From Streptomyces sp. NBC_01754 (GTDB lineage Bacteria > Actinomycetota > Actinomycetes > Streptomycetales > Streptomycetaceae), in NCBI RefSeq assembly GCF_035918015.1, contig NZ_CP109132.1, positions 4,402,001-4,466,000 on the forward strand: a stretch of 64,000 bases of DNA, in the 5' to 3' direction. The translations under genes were made by a program, and so were the position numbers. Position 1 is the first letter of the stretch. Every line of letters begins with the position of its first letter. Below are positions 8,191 through 15,867 of the stretch, piece after piece. The notes beneath the pieces are model-generated. The model saw only the letters and a program-made list of their open reading frames with translations, was not told the origin of the DNA and ran no database searches.

Positions 8191-9270
8191 TCATTTCTTG
8201 GAATCACACTTTACCGATGACATGCTATTGTCTTCGGCGCCATGAAGTTTAAGATTCACCCCTGTGCCCTTCATGGGGTGCCCCTTTGAGTTCGGGCTCA
8301 AATTTTCGTCCGGATACCAATAGCATGTGACGCCGGATACGGCGTTGCTCCACGAGCTTATCTGATCATTGAGTCCATATTTTCCAAGCGAGTTAATTGT
8401 CCCTCCAGGCTCAAGGGCGATTCCACCCCCTCCATAAGAATCTTTCGTGTAAAGGCATAGCAGGGGAAGCTTTCTGCAATCGCTCCCGAGCTGGTAGACG
8501 CCGGACTCTCCGGCGAACGGATAATGGTTTGGAGCGTAAAAGGCCAACGCGCTCACTAGCGTTCCGCATAAAAACGCTGCCGTGATCATGATCGGGCGTG
8601 ATTGTGTGCGAGTGCCAGGCGGCTGTTGCGGGGGCACACCAACCAGGTCGGAGGCGGGTGAAGTGTCGGAGGGAGGGAACTGGCGGAGTTGCGCCGAGTG
8701 GGCATCCAGGTCGGACACGAGCGCTTCTCGGCGCCGGGCCAGCCCAGCACGGTGCTGTTCCATGGTCTCGGCGTTCTCCTCCAGGCGCAGCCGCTCACTG
8801 TCGGCAGCTGCGCCAGCGGTCTCCTGGAGCCTGGCGAGTTCGGCCGTAACGTCCCGCTGCTGTTGGCGGACATCATCCAGTTCTGAGGTGAGGGATTCGA
8901 TTTCCAGGGTGAGTTCGTAGACGCGCAGCATCTGCCGGTAGCCGTGGGTCCGGCCCCGTCCCTGGGACTGGTCGCATAAGAGCCTCAGTAGGTGCCCATA
9001 GGAGTCACGGGTGTCCTTGAGGACGTCCTCAGTCACGGCGGTCCTGCTCCGGACCTCCGCTAGTAAGCCGTCGATGTACTCCAGGTCGGGTACGCGGCTC
9101 CCGTCCGGCTTCTCGTAGACGGAGACCGTGGAGTGATCCATCCTCAAGACCTCGGCGAGCTCCCGCTGGCTCTTGTCTGCGGCCTCTCGCAGCATCCTTA
9201 GACGCCTGGAGAACCCCTCTCGTTCCCCCGCCACCGGATCCTGCGCCGGAACGTGTCCCTCGTTTGTCAT
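8191..9270 (-). CDS. HTH / coiled-coil / transmembrane protein with I36-like C-terminal domain
   Basis: Unusual 359-residue protein. In order: XRE-type HTH (about 20-75, SQRELAEVLRMDHSTVSVYE), a long coiled coil (about 115-195), a Pro/Ser linker, one membrane helix (about 227-246) and a C-terminal domain (about 260-357) with four Cys (265, 272, 316, 355) and the pattern CLYTKDSYGGGG...INSLGKYGLNDQISSW. That pattern resembles the beta/gamma-crystallin-like peptidase-inhibitor I36 family. The layout suggests a DNA-binding protein tethered to the membrane with an external sensing or binding domain. The ATG at 9270 has GGGAGGG 7 bases upstream. It contains three TTA codons (residues 69, 98, 234) and AT-richer codons at the 3' end, signs of acquisition and of dependence on the bldA tRNA. 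Function unknown. Confidence 0.8.
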   Translation of the reverse strand: MTNEGHVPAQDPVAGEREGFSRRLRMLREAADKSQRELAEVLRMDHSTVSVYEKPDGSRVPDLEYIDGLLAEVRSRTAVTEDVLKDTRDSYGHLLRLLCDQSQGRGRTHGYRQMLRVYELTLEIESLTSELDDVRQQQRDVTAELARLQETAGAAADSERLRLEENAETMEQHRAGLARRREALVSDLDAHSAQLRQFPPSDTSPASDLVGVPPQQPPGTRTQSRPIMITAAFLCGTLVSALAFYAPNHYPFAGESGVYQLGSDCRKLPLLCLYTKDSYGGGGIALEPGGTINSLGKYGLNDQISSWSNAVSGVTCYWYPDENLSPNSKGHPMKGTGVNLKLHGAEDNSMSSVKCDSKK

Positions 9271-9450
9271 TGTGTTGCCCTCCCTCAACGCAAGGCCCTC
9301 GGATCGCCTCTGAAAATCGTGGCTCCGAGAACTTTCTGTTGTGCTTCTCCGACGGCCTCTCGGCACAGGAGTCTCGATAGCAGCAGCCAGCACGACATGC
9401 ACCGGCTTGCACGGCTAACCACCGTGGGCCTCATCGTGCTGACCGCCCGG

Positions 9451-9469
9451 CGTCGGGACAGTCCCGACG
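9451..9469. promoter_or_regulatory. Perfect 19-base palindrome, probable operator
   Basis: CGTCGGGAC-A-GTCCCGACG is a perfect inverted repeat with 9-base arms. It lies between the divergent HTH/I36 gene (start 9270) and the small membrane protein gene (start 9494). A TATAGA hexamer follows directly at 9470-9475, so binding would probably affect the rightward promoter. The adjacent XRE-type protein is the obvious candidate ligand. Confidence 0.55.
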
Positions 9470-9493
9470 TATAGAGACGCCACGGGAATCGCT

Positions 9494-9673
9494 ATGCCTA
9501 CCACTGTCCTGCTGATCGTGCTCCTGCTCGTCCTTGTAGCCCTCATGGGCGCCGGAGGACTCGCCTACCTCGTCCACCGCCACCACGCCCTGGCCGCACC
9601 CGTCGCCACCGCGATGGGAGCCCTGACCGGAATGGTCGCAGTGGTCTCCCTGATCCTCACTGCAGGCAAGTGA
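9494..9673 (+). CDS. Small two-helix membrane protein (59 residues)
   Basis: Short gene starting MPTTVLLIVLLLVLVALMG and ending LTAGK. Two hydrophobic helices (about residues 4-27 and 36-56) are joined by a HRHHALAAP loop. Codons have strong GC3 bias, which supports coding. The Shine-Dalgarno is weak. It lies divergent from the HTH/I36 gene across the 19-base palindrome, so the two may form a regulator/membrane-partner pair. No known function is recognised. Confidence 0.65.
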   Translation: MPTTVLLIVLLLVLVALMGAGGLAYLVHRHHALAAPVATAMGALTGMVAVVSLILTAGK

Positions 9674-10088
9674 CGCGCCAAGTACCGGTTCAGGACAGCA
9701 TCTCCACAGAGTGTGGCACGCGTGGGTGATTCGGGACGGCCAGCAGTGCGGCTACGAGGTTCAGCGCTGTTGGCCGACATGGGAATGAACACCCTCGATG
9801 AGCCGATCATGCGGCGCTGTCGCTGCTGGGCGCAGCAAGTGTCGTCATCGTCAGTTCGGTCTCCTCTCAGAAGCCCGCGGACTGACAGGTCTTGTGGTGC
9901 GAGCGGCGCCTGCACCACGAGCGACCGGCCAGCTTACGCGCCGCCCCGTCGGCACTGCCTTGGGCCGGGAAACGATCCGGGGCAGTCAGCTCCCGAGCCG
10001 GGCAGAAGTGCGCTCTGTGCAGCCATGGGGACCCGGGCAGCCCTCTGGCGCCGCTACCGTGGACCAGGGCGAGTCCAAATCCTGGGGG
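9674..10088. other. Intergenic stretch left of the recombinase trio
   Basis: 415 bases with no convincing gene. The left copy of the direct repeat that brackets the recombinase trio lies near its right end (10032-10062). A 25-codon stretch ending in TGA near 9770 reads HAWVIRDGQQCGYEVQRCWPTWE and could be a decayed protein tail, but it is too short to assign. Confidence 0.4.
10032..10062 (+). repeat. Left copy of direct repeat bracketing the recombinase trio
   Basis: CCCGGGC at 10032-10038, 11 bases, then GCCGCTACCGTGG at 10050-10062. The copy at 14164-14193 has the same CCCGGGC, 10 bases, then GCTGCTACTGTGG (11 of 13 identical). The copies lie 27 bases outside the last stop and 21 bases outside the first start of the operon, so they could be recombination sites. 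The similarity is modest, and TACCGT/TACTGT could instead be promoter -10 hexamers. Confidence 0.3.
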
Positions 10089-12626
10089 CTACGGCAGTCC
10101 TTTGCGGAGCGCCCGGCGGGCGACTTCTGCCGCGTATCCGGGGCGGGTGTTTCCGGCTTCTTGGGACCAGAGGGTGGCGGTGTTGAGGTTGAGGCCGAGG
10201 AGTCGGCTGAGGACCACGGTGGGCAGCTGCCCAGCAAGGTCCATGAGCGCGGTGGCTCGACCGGCCCGGGTAGGAATCCCGAGTCGGCCGAGTCGGCCGG
10301 TGAGATGCATGGGACTCATTGGCCGTCCGGGGAGGCCGCCGGGGAAGAGCCAGGGATGGGCGTCGGTGTGGCCGACGACCGCCATCCCTTTGCGGGTGAG
10401 GACGAGTTCGCGAATCAGCGTGCTCAGGGGCTCCGGGATCTCGACAGGGCGTGTCCCCAGCATGAGATGGAGGCGTTCGTCGGTGTCGGTGACCTGGGCC
10501 GTTGTGAGGTTCGCGATGCGGGTGCAGGGCTGACCGTAGAGCAGGACAAGGCAGCCGGCGACGCGGTCGACGGTCGCGAGCTCGGTGTCGTGCAGAAGAC
10601 GGTGACTCAGGTGCCATCGTTGATCGGGTTCTTCGAGCAGAGCCTGGCCCCGGGTGCTTCGGGTCGACGGAATGGCAACGCCATGTGCGTGGCCACGGTC
10701 CACGCTCCAGACCAGGAAGTTGCGGGCGTCGATCTTCTCCCTGCCGCCCGAGGCTAGCCAGGCATCGATGTCGGACTGCGTGCATGCGGACAAGGTTGTG
10801 CCGCGGTCGTGGAGCCAGCCGAGCAGACGTATAGCCGCCCGGACGTTGCCTTGGGCGGTGACCATCTGGCCGTGGGTAAGCGGGCGCTTGGCGGACCGTC
10901 GCCGCAGTCGGCGGAGGAGGAACCAGACCGCGAAACTTTGAAGTTCACGCCGTTCTTCGGGGTCTTCAACCTGTTGAAGGGCTGACTCAAGCCATCGCTC
11001 GAACCGGGCGAGGAACTCGTCTCGCTCGGGAAGTACCGCGTTGGCGACCAGGATGGCGCGGAGGTGACGCACCGCCTTCGAGTCGGCCAGGTTGTCCAGC
11101 GTCTCGTGGGTGACCGGCCCTGAATCCGCAGCGAGGGCGGACAGCAGTTGACGAGGCCCGGAACGGGATAGCCAGAGAAGGACGGAGGAGGGCTCGCTTC
11201 CGGCGACGGCGGTGACGATGGGTTCCAGTTGCAGGCGCATGGTTCCGTCAGGGCCCGCCAGCAGGCTGCGAAGTTGTCGTGGTGCGGCGCATCGAGCGCA
11301 GAGTCCGAAGTGGTGGAGTCGTTCGACGACGCCGCACTCGACGCAGGCGGAGAAGGACACGGGGTCGTTCGGGTAGCAGCTCTTGCAGACGGGGCCGCTG
11401 TGGGTCCGTCCGTGGACTCGGCGGACCCTGCCGCAGTTCGAGCACGGTTCTGTGCGCCGAGAGCAGGACTCGCAAAGCGGGTTTCCGTCGTCGGCGCGAG
11501 CCCAGACGGGGCGGCTTCTGCCGCAGCTGGCGCAGGACTCCGGATTGAGGCGGGCTGTGCAGCTGGGGCAGCGCGGCGAATCGGTGTCGGCGTGATGGCA
11601 GGGCTTGTGGATGCCGCAGACGGAACACGTCGCCAGGGGCGGCCGCCAGCAGCGTTTGCAGACGGCGGCGCCGTCTTCGGTGCGGTGAGCGGCGAGAGTG
11701 AGCCGCCCGCACTCGGCGCAGGTTTCGTGGTTGACCGGATCACGGCGCAGGCAGGTTGTGCAGAGCGGTTCACCTTGGGGCGTGCGGGCGGCGACGGGCA
11801 TCGAGCGGTGACAGTGTGAGCAGGACTGAAGCCGTGTCTGGTCGTAGCAGCGGCGGCAACAGCGAGCGCCGTCCCGGCGGAATCTCAGCGCAACTGAACG
11901 GTGGCAGAACGGGCAGGCTGGCAGGACGACGCTGCGGGCGCCGTGCGCGATCAGCGTCTCGATAAGCGCCACCAGCCGGGGTGATCCGTAGGCCCCGTGC
12001 CCGGACAACAGCTCGGGACGGCGGGAGAGTTCCTCGGCGACCTTGCGGCGCTGAAAGGGCAAAGGCAGTGCCAACCCAACTACGGAATGGAGGAGTTCGT
12101 CATCCAGGCCAGTGTCCAGCTCCTCAAGGACGGCGTGGATCACCTCAATGTCGCCTGTCTCCTCGGGCCGGTGCCGTTGGCAGCGGGGACGGCCCTCCCT
12201 GTCCCATCCGGACACCTGTCGAGTCTGGCCGCAGACAGCGCACGGGCGACGCTTGACTCCGCTGAGCAGGTTGCCGCAGTGGCTGCAGAGCCGCCTGTCC
12301 CCGTCCGTGCGAAGCAGCGGCTTGGTCTTGCCGCATTCGGCGCATCGAGGCAGAACGAGATGGGAGGCGCCGTGTGCCAGCAGAGTGCGTACCAGCAGTT
12401 CGACGAGGCGGGGTCCTTCCGGATGCCCGGAGGTCAGCAGGTCGGGCGTGGTGTCCAGGGCCTGGGCCAGCCGCCGGAGTTTGGTCCGGGTGTCGGCGAC
12501 CTGGTCGACGTCCTGCGCGAGCACTTCGAGCGGAAGGTCGGGCTCGGCGGTGACGAGGGCTTCGAGGATCACGGCCCGCGGGTCCGTGAGGAACCGCGGG
12601 GCATCGCTGCTGGTGCTGGATATCAC
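10089..12626 (-). CDS. Zinc-ribbon array protein with degenerate tyrosine-recombinase C-terminus
   Basis: 845 residues, last gene of the trio. Nine CxxC...CxxC-type motifs are visible, beginning near residues 95, 129 (last pair imperfect), 238, 269, 303, 334, 365, 395 and 428. The first 260 residues contain a duplication: PDLLTSGHPEGPRLVELLV...VLPRC (about 61-95) recurs as PELLSGHGAYGSPRLVALIE...VLPAC (about 204-238). From about residue 560 the protein looks like a tyrosine recombinase: core-binding helices, YGQPCTRIANLT where RxxE is expected, TRAGRATALMDLAG in place of HxLRH, and LGLNLNTATLW where LGH...Y is expected. The Tyr and most other catalytic residues are missing. It probably binds DNA ends or assists the intact recombinase. 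GTG start, 9 bases after the HTH gene. Confidence 0.8.
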   Translation of the reverse strand: MISSTSSDAPRFLTDPRAVILEALVTAEPDLPLEVLAQDVDQVADTRTKLRRLAQALDTTPDLLTSGHPEGPRLVELLVRTLLAHGASHLVLPRCAECGKTKPLLRTDGDRRLCSHCGNLLSGVKRRPCAVCGQTRQVSGWDREGRPRCQRHRPEETGDIEVIHAVLEELDTGLDDELLHSVVGLALPLPFQRRKVAEELSRRPELLSGHGAYGSPRLVALIETLIAHGARSVVLPACPFCHRSVALRFRRDGARCCRRCYDQTRLQSCSHCHRSMPVAARTPQGEPLCTTCLRRDPVNHETCAECGRLTLAAHRTEDGAAVCKRCWRPPLATCSVCGIHKPCHHADTDSPRCPSCTARLNPESCASCGRSRPVWARADDGNPLCESCSRRTEPCSNCGRVRRVHGRTHSGPVCKSCYPNDPVSFSACVECGVVERLHHFGLCARCAAPRQLRSLLAGPDGTMRLQLEPIVTAVAGSEPSSVLLWLSRSGPRQLLSALAADSGPVTHETLDNLADSKAVRHLRAILVANAVLPERDEFLARFERWLESALQQVEDPEERRELQSFAVWFLLRRLRRRSAKRPLTHGQMVTAQGNVRAAIRLLGWLHDRGTTLSACTQSDIDAWLASGGREKIDARNFLVWSVDRGHAHGVAIPSTRSTRGQALLEEPDQRWHLSHRLLHDTELATVDRVAGCLVLLYGQPCTRIANLTTAQVTDTDERLHLMLGTRPVEIPEPLSTLIRELVLTRKGMAVVGHTDAHPWLFPGGLPGRPMSPMHLTGRLGRLGIPTRAGRATALMDLAGQLPTVVLSRLLGLNLNTATLWSQEAGNTRPGYAAEVARRALRKGLP

Positions 12627-12635
12627 GGTGGTAGA

Positions 12636-12971
12636 TCAGAGGATGCGGGCTCGCTTGGGGCGGAACGTACCGACTCCGGGGTCCGGGGCCTCGGCGCCGG
12701 CCGTCTCGCCGGAGGCGGTCTTGCGCTGGCGGCCGGTGACACGGACGGGCTCGATGAGCTCCTCCATCCGGCAGCCGAGGATGTCCAGCAGGGCCATCAG
12801 GGTCTTCATGCTCAGGCGCTCGGGCTTCTCGGTGACGAGCCGGAACACCTGACTCGCTGAGAGATTGATGTCCCGCTCGGTCAGCAGCGGCCGCAGATCG
12901 GTGGTGGAGAACATGCCGCGGATGGCCATGAGTTCCCGCAGATGCCACTGGTAGTCCAGCTTGGCGGTCAT
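12636..12971 (-). CDS. XRE/Cro-type HTH protein of the recombinase trio
   Basis: 111-residue protein with a Cro/C1-type HTH at about residues 10-75 (LRPLLTERDINLSASQVFRLVTEKPERLSMKTLMALLDILG) and a basic, Pro/Gly-rich tail. The ATG overlaps the integrase stop by 4 bases, so it is translationally coupled to the recombinase, and the zinc-ribbon gene follows 9 bases later. It probably regulates the element or acts as a recombination directionality or accessory factor. Its place as the small middle protein recalls the small third protein of Tn554-like systems, but no sequence relation is claimed. Confidence 0.85.
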   Translation of the reverse strand: MTAKLDYQWHLRELMAIRGMFSTTDLRPLLTERDINLSASQVFRLVTEKPERLSMKTLMALLDILGCRMEELIEPVRVTGRQRKTASGETAGAEAPDPGVGTFRPKRARIL

Positions 12972-14143
12972 ACCGTCTCCAGTTCCTCGGAGGTGAAGGC
13001 CCGGTCGAGGGCGTTACGCATCATCGTGTTCATGAAGTCCGTGCTGACCCCGGTGTAGATGGCGGTCGTCGACGCGAAGCGGTGGCCGACCTGTTCCTGT
13101 ACGAACTTCGGGTCGACGCCGTCCTCGATCTGGTGCGTGACGTGGCTGTGTCGCAGGCAGTGGGGGACGAGGTCCTTGTCGAATCCGAGAGCATCACGGT
13201 AGGCGGCGAACCGCGTCTCGATCTCCCGGGGTTGCAGGCGGCCGCCCCGCTCGGTCAGCCAGACGGCCTTGCGGTCAACATGATCCCGAAACCGCGGGCG
13301 AATGTTGACGAGGTAGTCCTCCAGAGACTCGACCGCCCAGGGCATCACGCTGGCCACCATCCGGCGACGTGGCCCTGAACCCTTGGTCGCCTTGCCGTAA
13401 CGGACGTTGATCATCCCGAACTTGCCGAGCTCGGGAGCCTTGGCGTTGCGATAGAAGTCGGTGAGGTCGAGGCGGGACACCTCGCGGGCGCGCAGGCCCC
13501 AGCCGTAGATCGTCTTGAAGACGGTGGCGTCCCGGTATGCGGTGAGGGCGCCCTTGCGGCCGAGACGGAGCGCCTCCTCGACCCGGTCATCGGCGTAGTC
13601 GAACAGGGCCTGGCACTCTTCCCGGGTTAGCGGCCGGCGTTCGGCATCGCCCTCGTAGTCCTCCAGGTGGGCCGCGGTGTTCCACTCGTGGCAGATCTGG
13701 ATCGGATGCGTCCCGAACCGCTTCACGCACTCCTCAGCCCACTTGTAGTGGGGCGAGGTGATGAAGTCGCAGAACAGACGGATCGCCCCTTGGTAGGCGC
13801 GGATCGTTGACTTCGCCCGCCCCTGTTCGGCGATGAGCGAGAACGACCACTCGTCCATGTGGGCGGCGGTCCAGTTCCACGGATACTCCCCGCTGAACTC
13901 GATGAATCGCCGTACGAGGCGCTGGCGGTCGTCGATCGCGTCGGGCTCCAGACGACGCCCGCGCTGCTGCTTCGCCCACCCGTCGAGCATCCCGTCCAGC
14001 ACGGCGTCCTCGGGGTGCAGCAAGAACACCCCGTCAACCAGCTCCAGCCGAGCCGAACCTGGCGACTCGTCGTCGCGCCGAACCACGTCAACCCCCATGC
14101 ATCGGAAGGTCGAATCATGCATCACATGAATGATCGCTGTCAT
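12968..14143 (-). CDS. Tyrosine-type site-specific recombinase (intact)
   Basis: 391-residue phage-integrase-family recombinase. SAM-like core-binding domain at about residues 65-165; catalytic domain at about 170-380. All catalytic positions are visible: Arg218 (GLRARE), Lys254 (GKATKGS), His328 and Arg331 (PHCLRHSH), His354 (QVGHRF) and Tyr363 (TTAIYTG), so it should be active. It is the first gene of a three-gene unit with 4-base and 9-base junctions. The start is uncertain: ATG 14143 follows AGGCAGG very closely, and later starts at 14122 or 14098 would shorten only the N-terminus. It probably catalyses integration and excision of the trio. Confidence 0.9.
   Translation of the reverse strand: MTAIIHVMHDSTFRCMGVDVVRRDDESPGSARLELVDGVFLLHPEDAVLDGMLDGWAKQQRGRRLEPDAIDDRQRLVRRFIEFSGEYPWNWTAAHMDEWSFSLIAEQGRAKSTIRAYQGAIRLFCDFITSPHYKWAEECVKRFGTHPIQICHEWNTAAHLEDYEGDAERRPLTREECQALFDYADDRVEEALRLGRKGALTAYRDATVFKTIYGWGLRAREVSRLDLTDFYRNAKAPELGKFGMINVRYGKATKGSGPRRRMVASVMPWAVESLEDYLVNIRPRFRDHVDRKAVWLTERGGRLQPREIETRFAAYRDALGFDKDLVPHCLRHSHVTHQIEDGVDPKFVQEQVGHRFASTTAIYTGVSTDFMNTMMRNALDRAFTSEELETV
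14114..14134. promoter_or_regulatory. Imperfect 21-base palindrome over the integrase start
   Basis: ATCATGCAT-CAC-ATGAATGAT has 9-base arms with one mismatched pair and lies across the beginning of the recombinase frame. It could be an operator for the HTH protein of the same operon, giving self-repression, or a recombinase arm-binding site. If it is an operator, the true start may be downstream (14098). Confidence 0.35.
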
Positions 14144-14163
14144 CCTGCCTGGTCAGGGCCCAT

Positions 14164-14193
14164 CCCGGGCGTCGCAACGGGCTGCTACTGTGG
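14164..14193 (+). repeat. Right copy of direct repeat bracketing the recombinase trio
   Basis: CCCGGGC at 14164-14170 and GCTGCTACTGTGG at 14181-14193, in the same orientation as the copy at 10032-10062 and about 4.13 kb from it. It lies just upstream of the recombinase. It may be an attachment site or the promoter region of the rightward lipoprotein gene. Confidence 0.3.
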
Positions 14194-14447
14194 CCCGCAG
14201 GTCAGGGGCGAATCGCCCAGCGGGGGATGCATCCAATGCAATTCCCCGGGGTTGCCCGCCCTCACCACCCGTGTGTCCGCCGCAGGGCGGGGGAAAACCC
14301 CCGGCGGGCGACGGGGGCCCAGGCGCACCCCGCTCCGCCTGCTGCCTCCATGGTCCGTACCCCGCTACGGCGCAAGACTTGAGCCCTGCCCACCGGTACG
14401 CCGAGACCGGGCCGGCGGCCCTGCCCCCTCCCCTTGAGGACCCAGTC
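14194..14447. other. Leader region of the lipoprotein gene with hairpin
   Basis: No gene is seen. A GGGGG-AAAA-CCCCC hairpin lies at 14289-14302 inside a larger GC-rich inverted-repeat region and may act as a terminator or leader structure. The promoter of the downstream hydrolase must lie here. Confidence 0.4.
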
Positions 14448-15368
14448 ATGCGCACGTACCCCCGAGCACTCCGCCGCCGCGAGACCGCACTGACGGCCGT
14501 GGCCCTCGCCGCCCTCCTGACCGTCACCCTCGCGGGGTGCGGGGAGTCCGCCGCACCGGAGGCGTCCGCACCGAAGCGGTCCGCCCGGCCCTCGGCCCCG
14601 GCCTCCGCCGATCCCTCGCTGCACATGGTCGCCCGCGACGGCCGCGAGCTGGCCTTCCACGTCACTCCCGGGAGCCTCCCGGCCATCGTCCTGGACTCGG
14701 GCGGCGGGATGGACGCGTCGCAGTGGAAGGAGATCGTCCCCGCCCTGGCGAAGGCGACGGGGTCGAAGATCATCACGTACGACCGTGCCGGAATGGGGGA
14801 GAGCGACGAAGTCGTCGGAGCCTGGAGCGCGGAGAACGCCGCCGCGGACCTGGCTGCCGGGCTCGCGGAGCTGCGCGTCACGCGTGACGTGATCCTCGTC
14901 GCGCACTCCCAGGGGGGCGAGGTCGCCACGTACTTCGCGGACAAGAACCCGAAGACGCTCACCGGTGCCGTTCTCGTCGACGCCGGCCTGCCCGGCTTCT
15001 ACACGGACGACGAGGTGGCCAGGCTGGAAGCCGCGAACAAGGAGCGGATCGCCCAGCTCGAAGGGAAACCCTCCACGAAGGAGATCCGCCAACTGCTCGC
15101 CACCGCAGACGACTTCGGGCCCATGCACCGTGCCTACCACGAGCTCTCCTGGCCGAAGGGTGTCCCCGTGACCGTGATGGCCTCGTCAAAGACGCCCTTC
15201 GACGTACCCGAGGACGCGCAGTTGTGGCGGGACGCCCAGGCGCAGTTCGCGGACGCCGCCCCCGATCGGGAACTCGTCGTCGTCGAGGGCAGCTCGCACG
15301 ACATTCCGGCGGACCGCCCCCAGTCCGTCGTCAAGGCGGTCGAGGACATGGTGAAGGCACACAGCTGA
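14448..15368 (+). CDS. Alpha/beta-hydrolase lipoprotein
   Basis: 306-residue exported hydrolase. A basic N-terminus and hydrophobic stretch end in a lipobox (TVTLAGC), so Cys25 or nearby is probably acylated and the enzyme is anchored outside the membrane. The alpha/beta-hydrolase core follows, with the oxyanion segment LDSGGGMDAS, nucleophile Ser in AHSQGG, and a C-terminal His in GSSHDI. GAGGA lies about 9 bases before the ATG. It stands alone to the right of the mobile trio. The substrate is unknown; ester or lactone hydrolysis is the likely chemistry. Confidence 0.85.
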   Translation: MRTYPRALRRRETALTAVALAALLTVTLAGCGESAAPEASAPKRSARPSAPASADPSLHMVARDGRELAFHVTPGSLPAIVLDSGGGMDASQWKEIVPALAKATGSKIITYDRAGMGESDEVVGAWSAENAAADLAAGLAELRVTRDVILVAHSQGGEVATYFADKNPKTLTGAVLVDAGLPGFYTDDEVARLEAANKERIAQLEGKPSTKEIRQLLATADDFGPMHRAYHELSWPKGVPVTVMASSKTPFDVPEDAQLWRDAQAQFADAAPDRELVVVEGSSHDIPADRPQSVVKAVEDMVKAHS

Positions 15369-15450
15369 GCGGCGGCCCGCCCTCAGTCCGGTCGGCGTCC
15401 GCGACCGAACCGCTCCGGCCCGCCGCGCGTTGTCAGAGGCGTCGCTCAGG

Positions 15451-15852
15451 ATGTCCGCCATGACAGACGGAACAACCTGGCCGGCCATGGACGACACCGT
15501 GTACGTGGGCAACGCGGGCGCCGACGCGGCCCTGGACAGCGGCTGGCTCCTCGGCCACTTCAAGCCCCCGCCCGACCCGCGCCACAGCGAGGCACTGGAG
15601 ATCAAATGGGGCGTCCATCCACGGGGCGACGCCCGGGCCCGCTGGGTCACGGGCGAGGAACGCACCGCCCTGCTCGTCCTCGTCAGCGGCCGCTTCCGGG
15701 TCGAACTACCGGACCGCAGCGTGGTGTTGTCCCGGCAGGGCGACTACGTCGTCTGGGGCCGGGGCGTGGACCACTCCTGGTACGCGGAGGAGGAATCCGT
15801 GGTGCTGACCGTCCGCCGGCCGTCCGTTCCCGGGTACCGGGTGGCGGGATGA
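15451..15852 (+). CDS. Small cupin-domain protein
   Basis: About 133 residues with one cupin barrel (GVHPRGDARARWVTG, then VLVSGRFRVELPDR and VVWGRGVDHSWYAEEES). His residues at HPRG and VDHSW are in metal-binding-like positions. Relatives are often mislabelled signal peptidase I in Streptomyces, but no peptidase motif is present. The start could be 15451 or 15460; both lack a strong ribosome-binding site. It is convergent with the acetyltransferase gene. Function unknown. Confidence 0.75.
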   Translation: MSAMTDGTTWPAMDDTVYVGNAGADAALDSGWLLGHFKPPPDPRHSEALEIKWGVHPRGDARARWVTGEERTALLVLVSGRFRVELPDRSVVLSRQGDYVVWGRGVDHSWYAEEESVVLTVRRPSVPGYRVAG

Positions 15853-15867
15853 GCTACGGGCTGCCCG

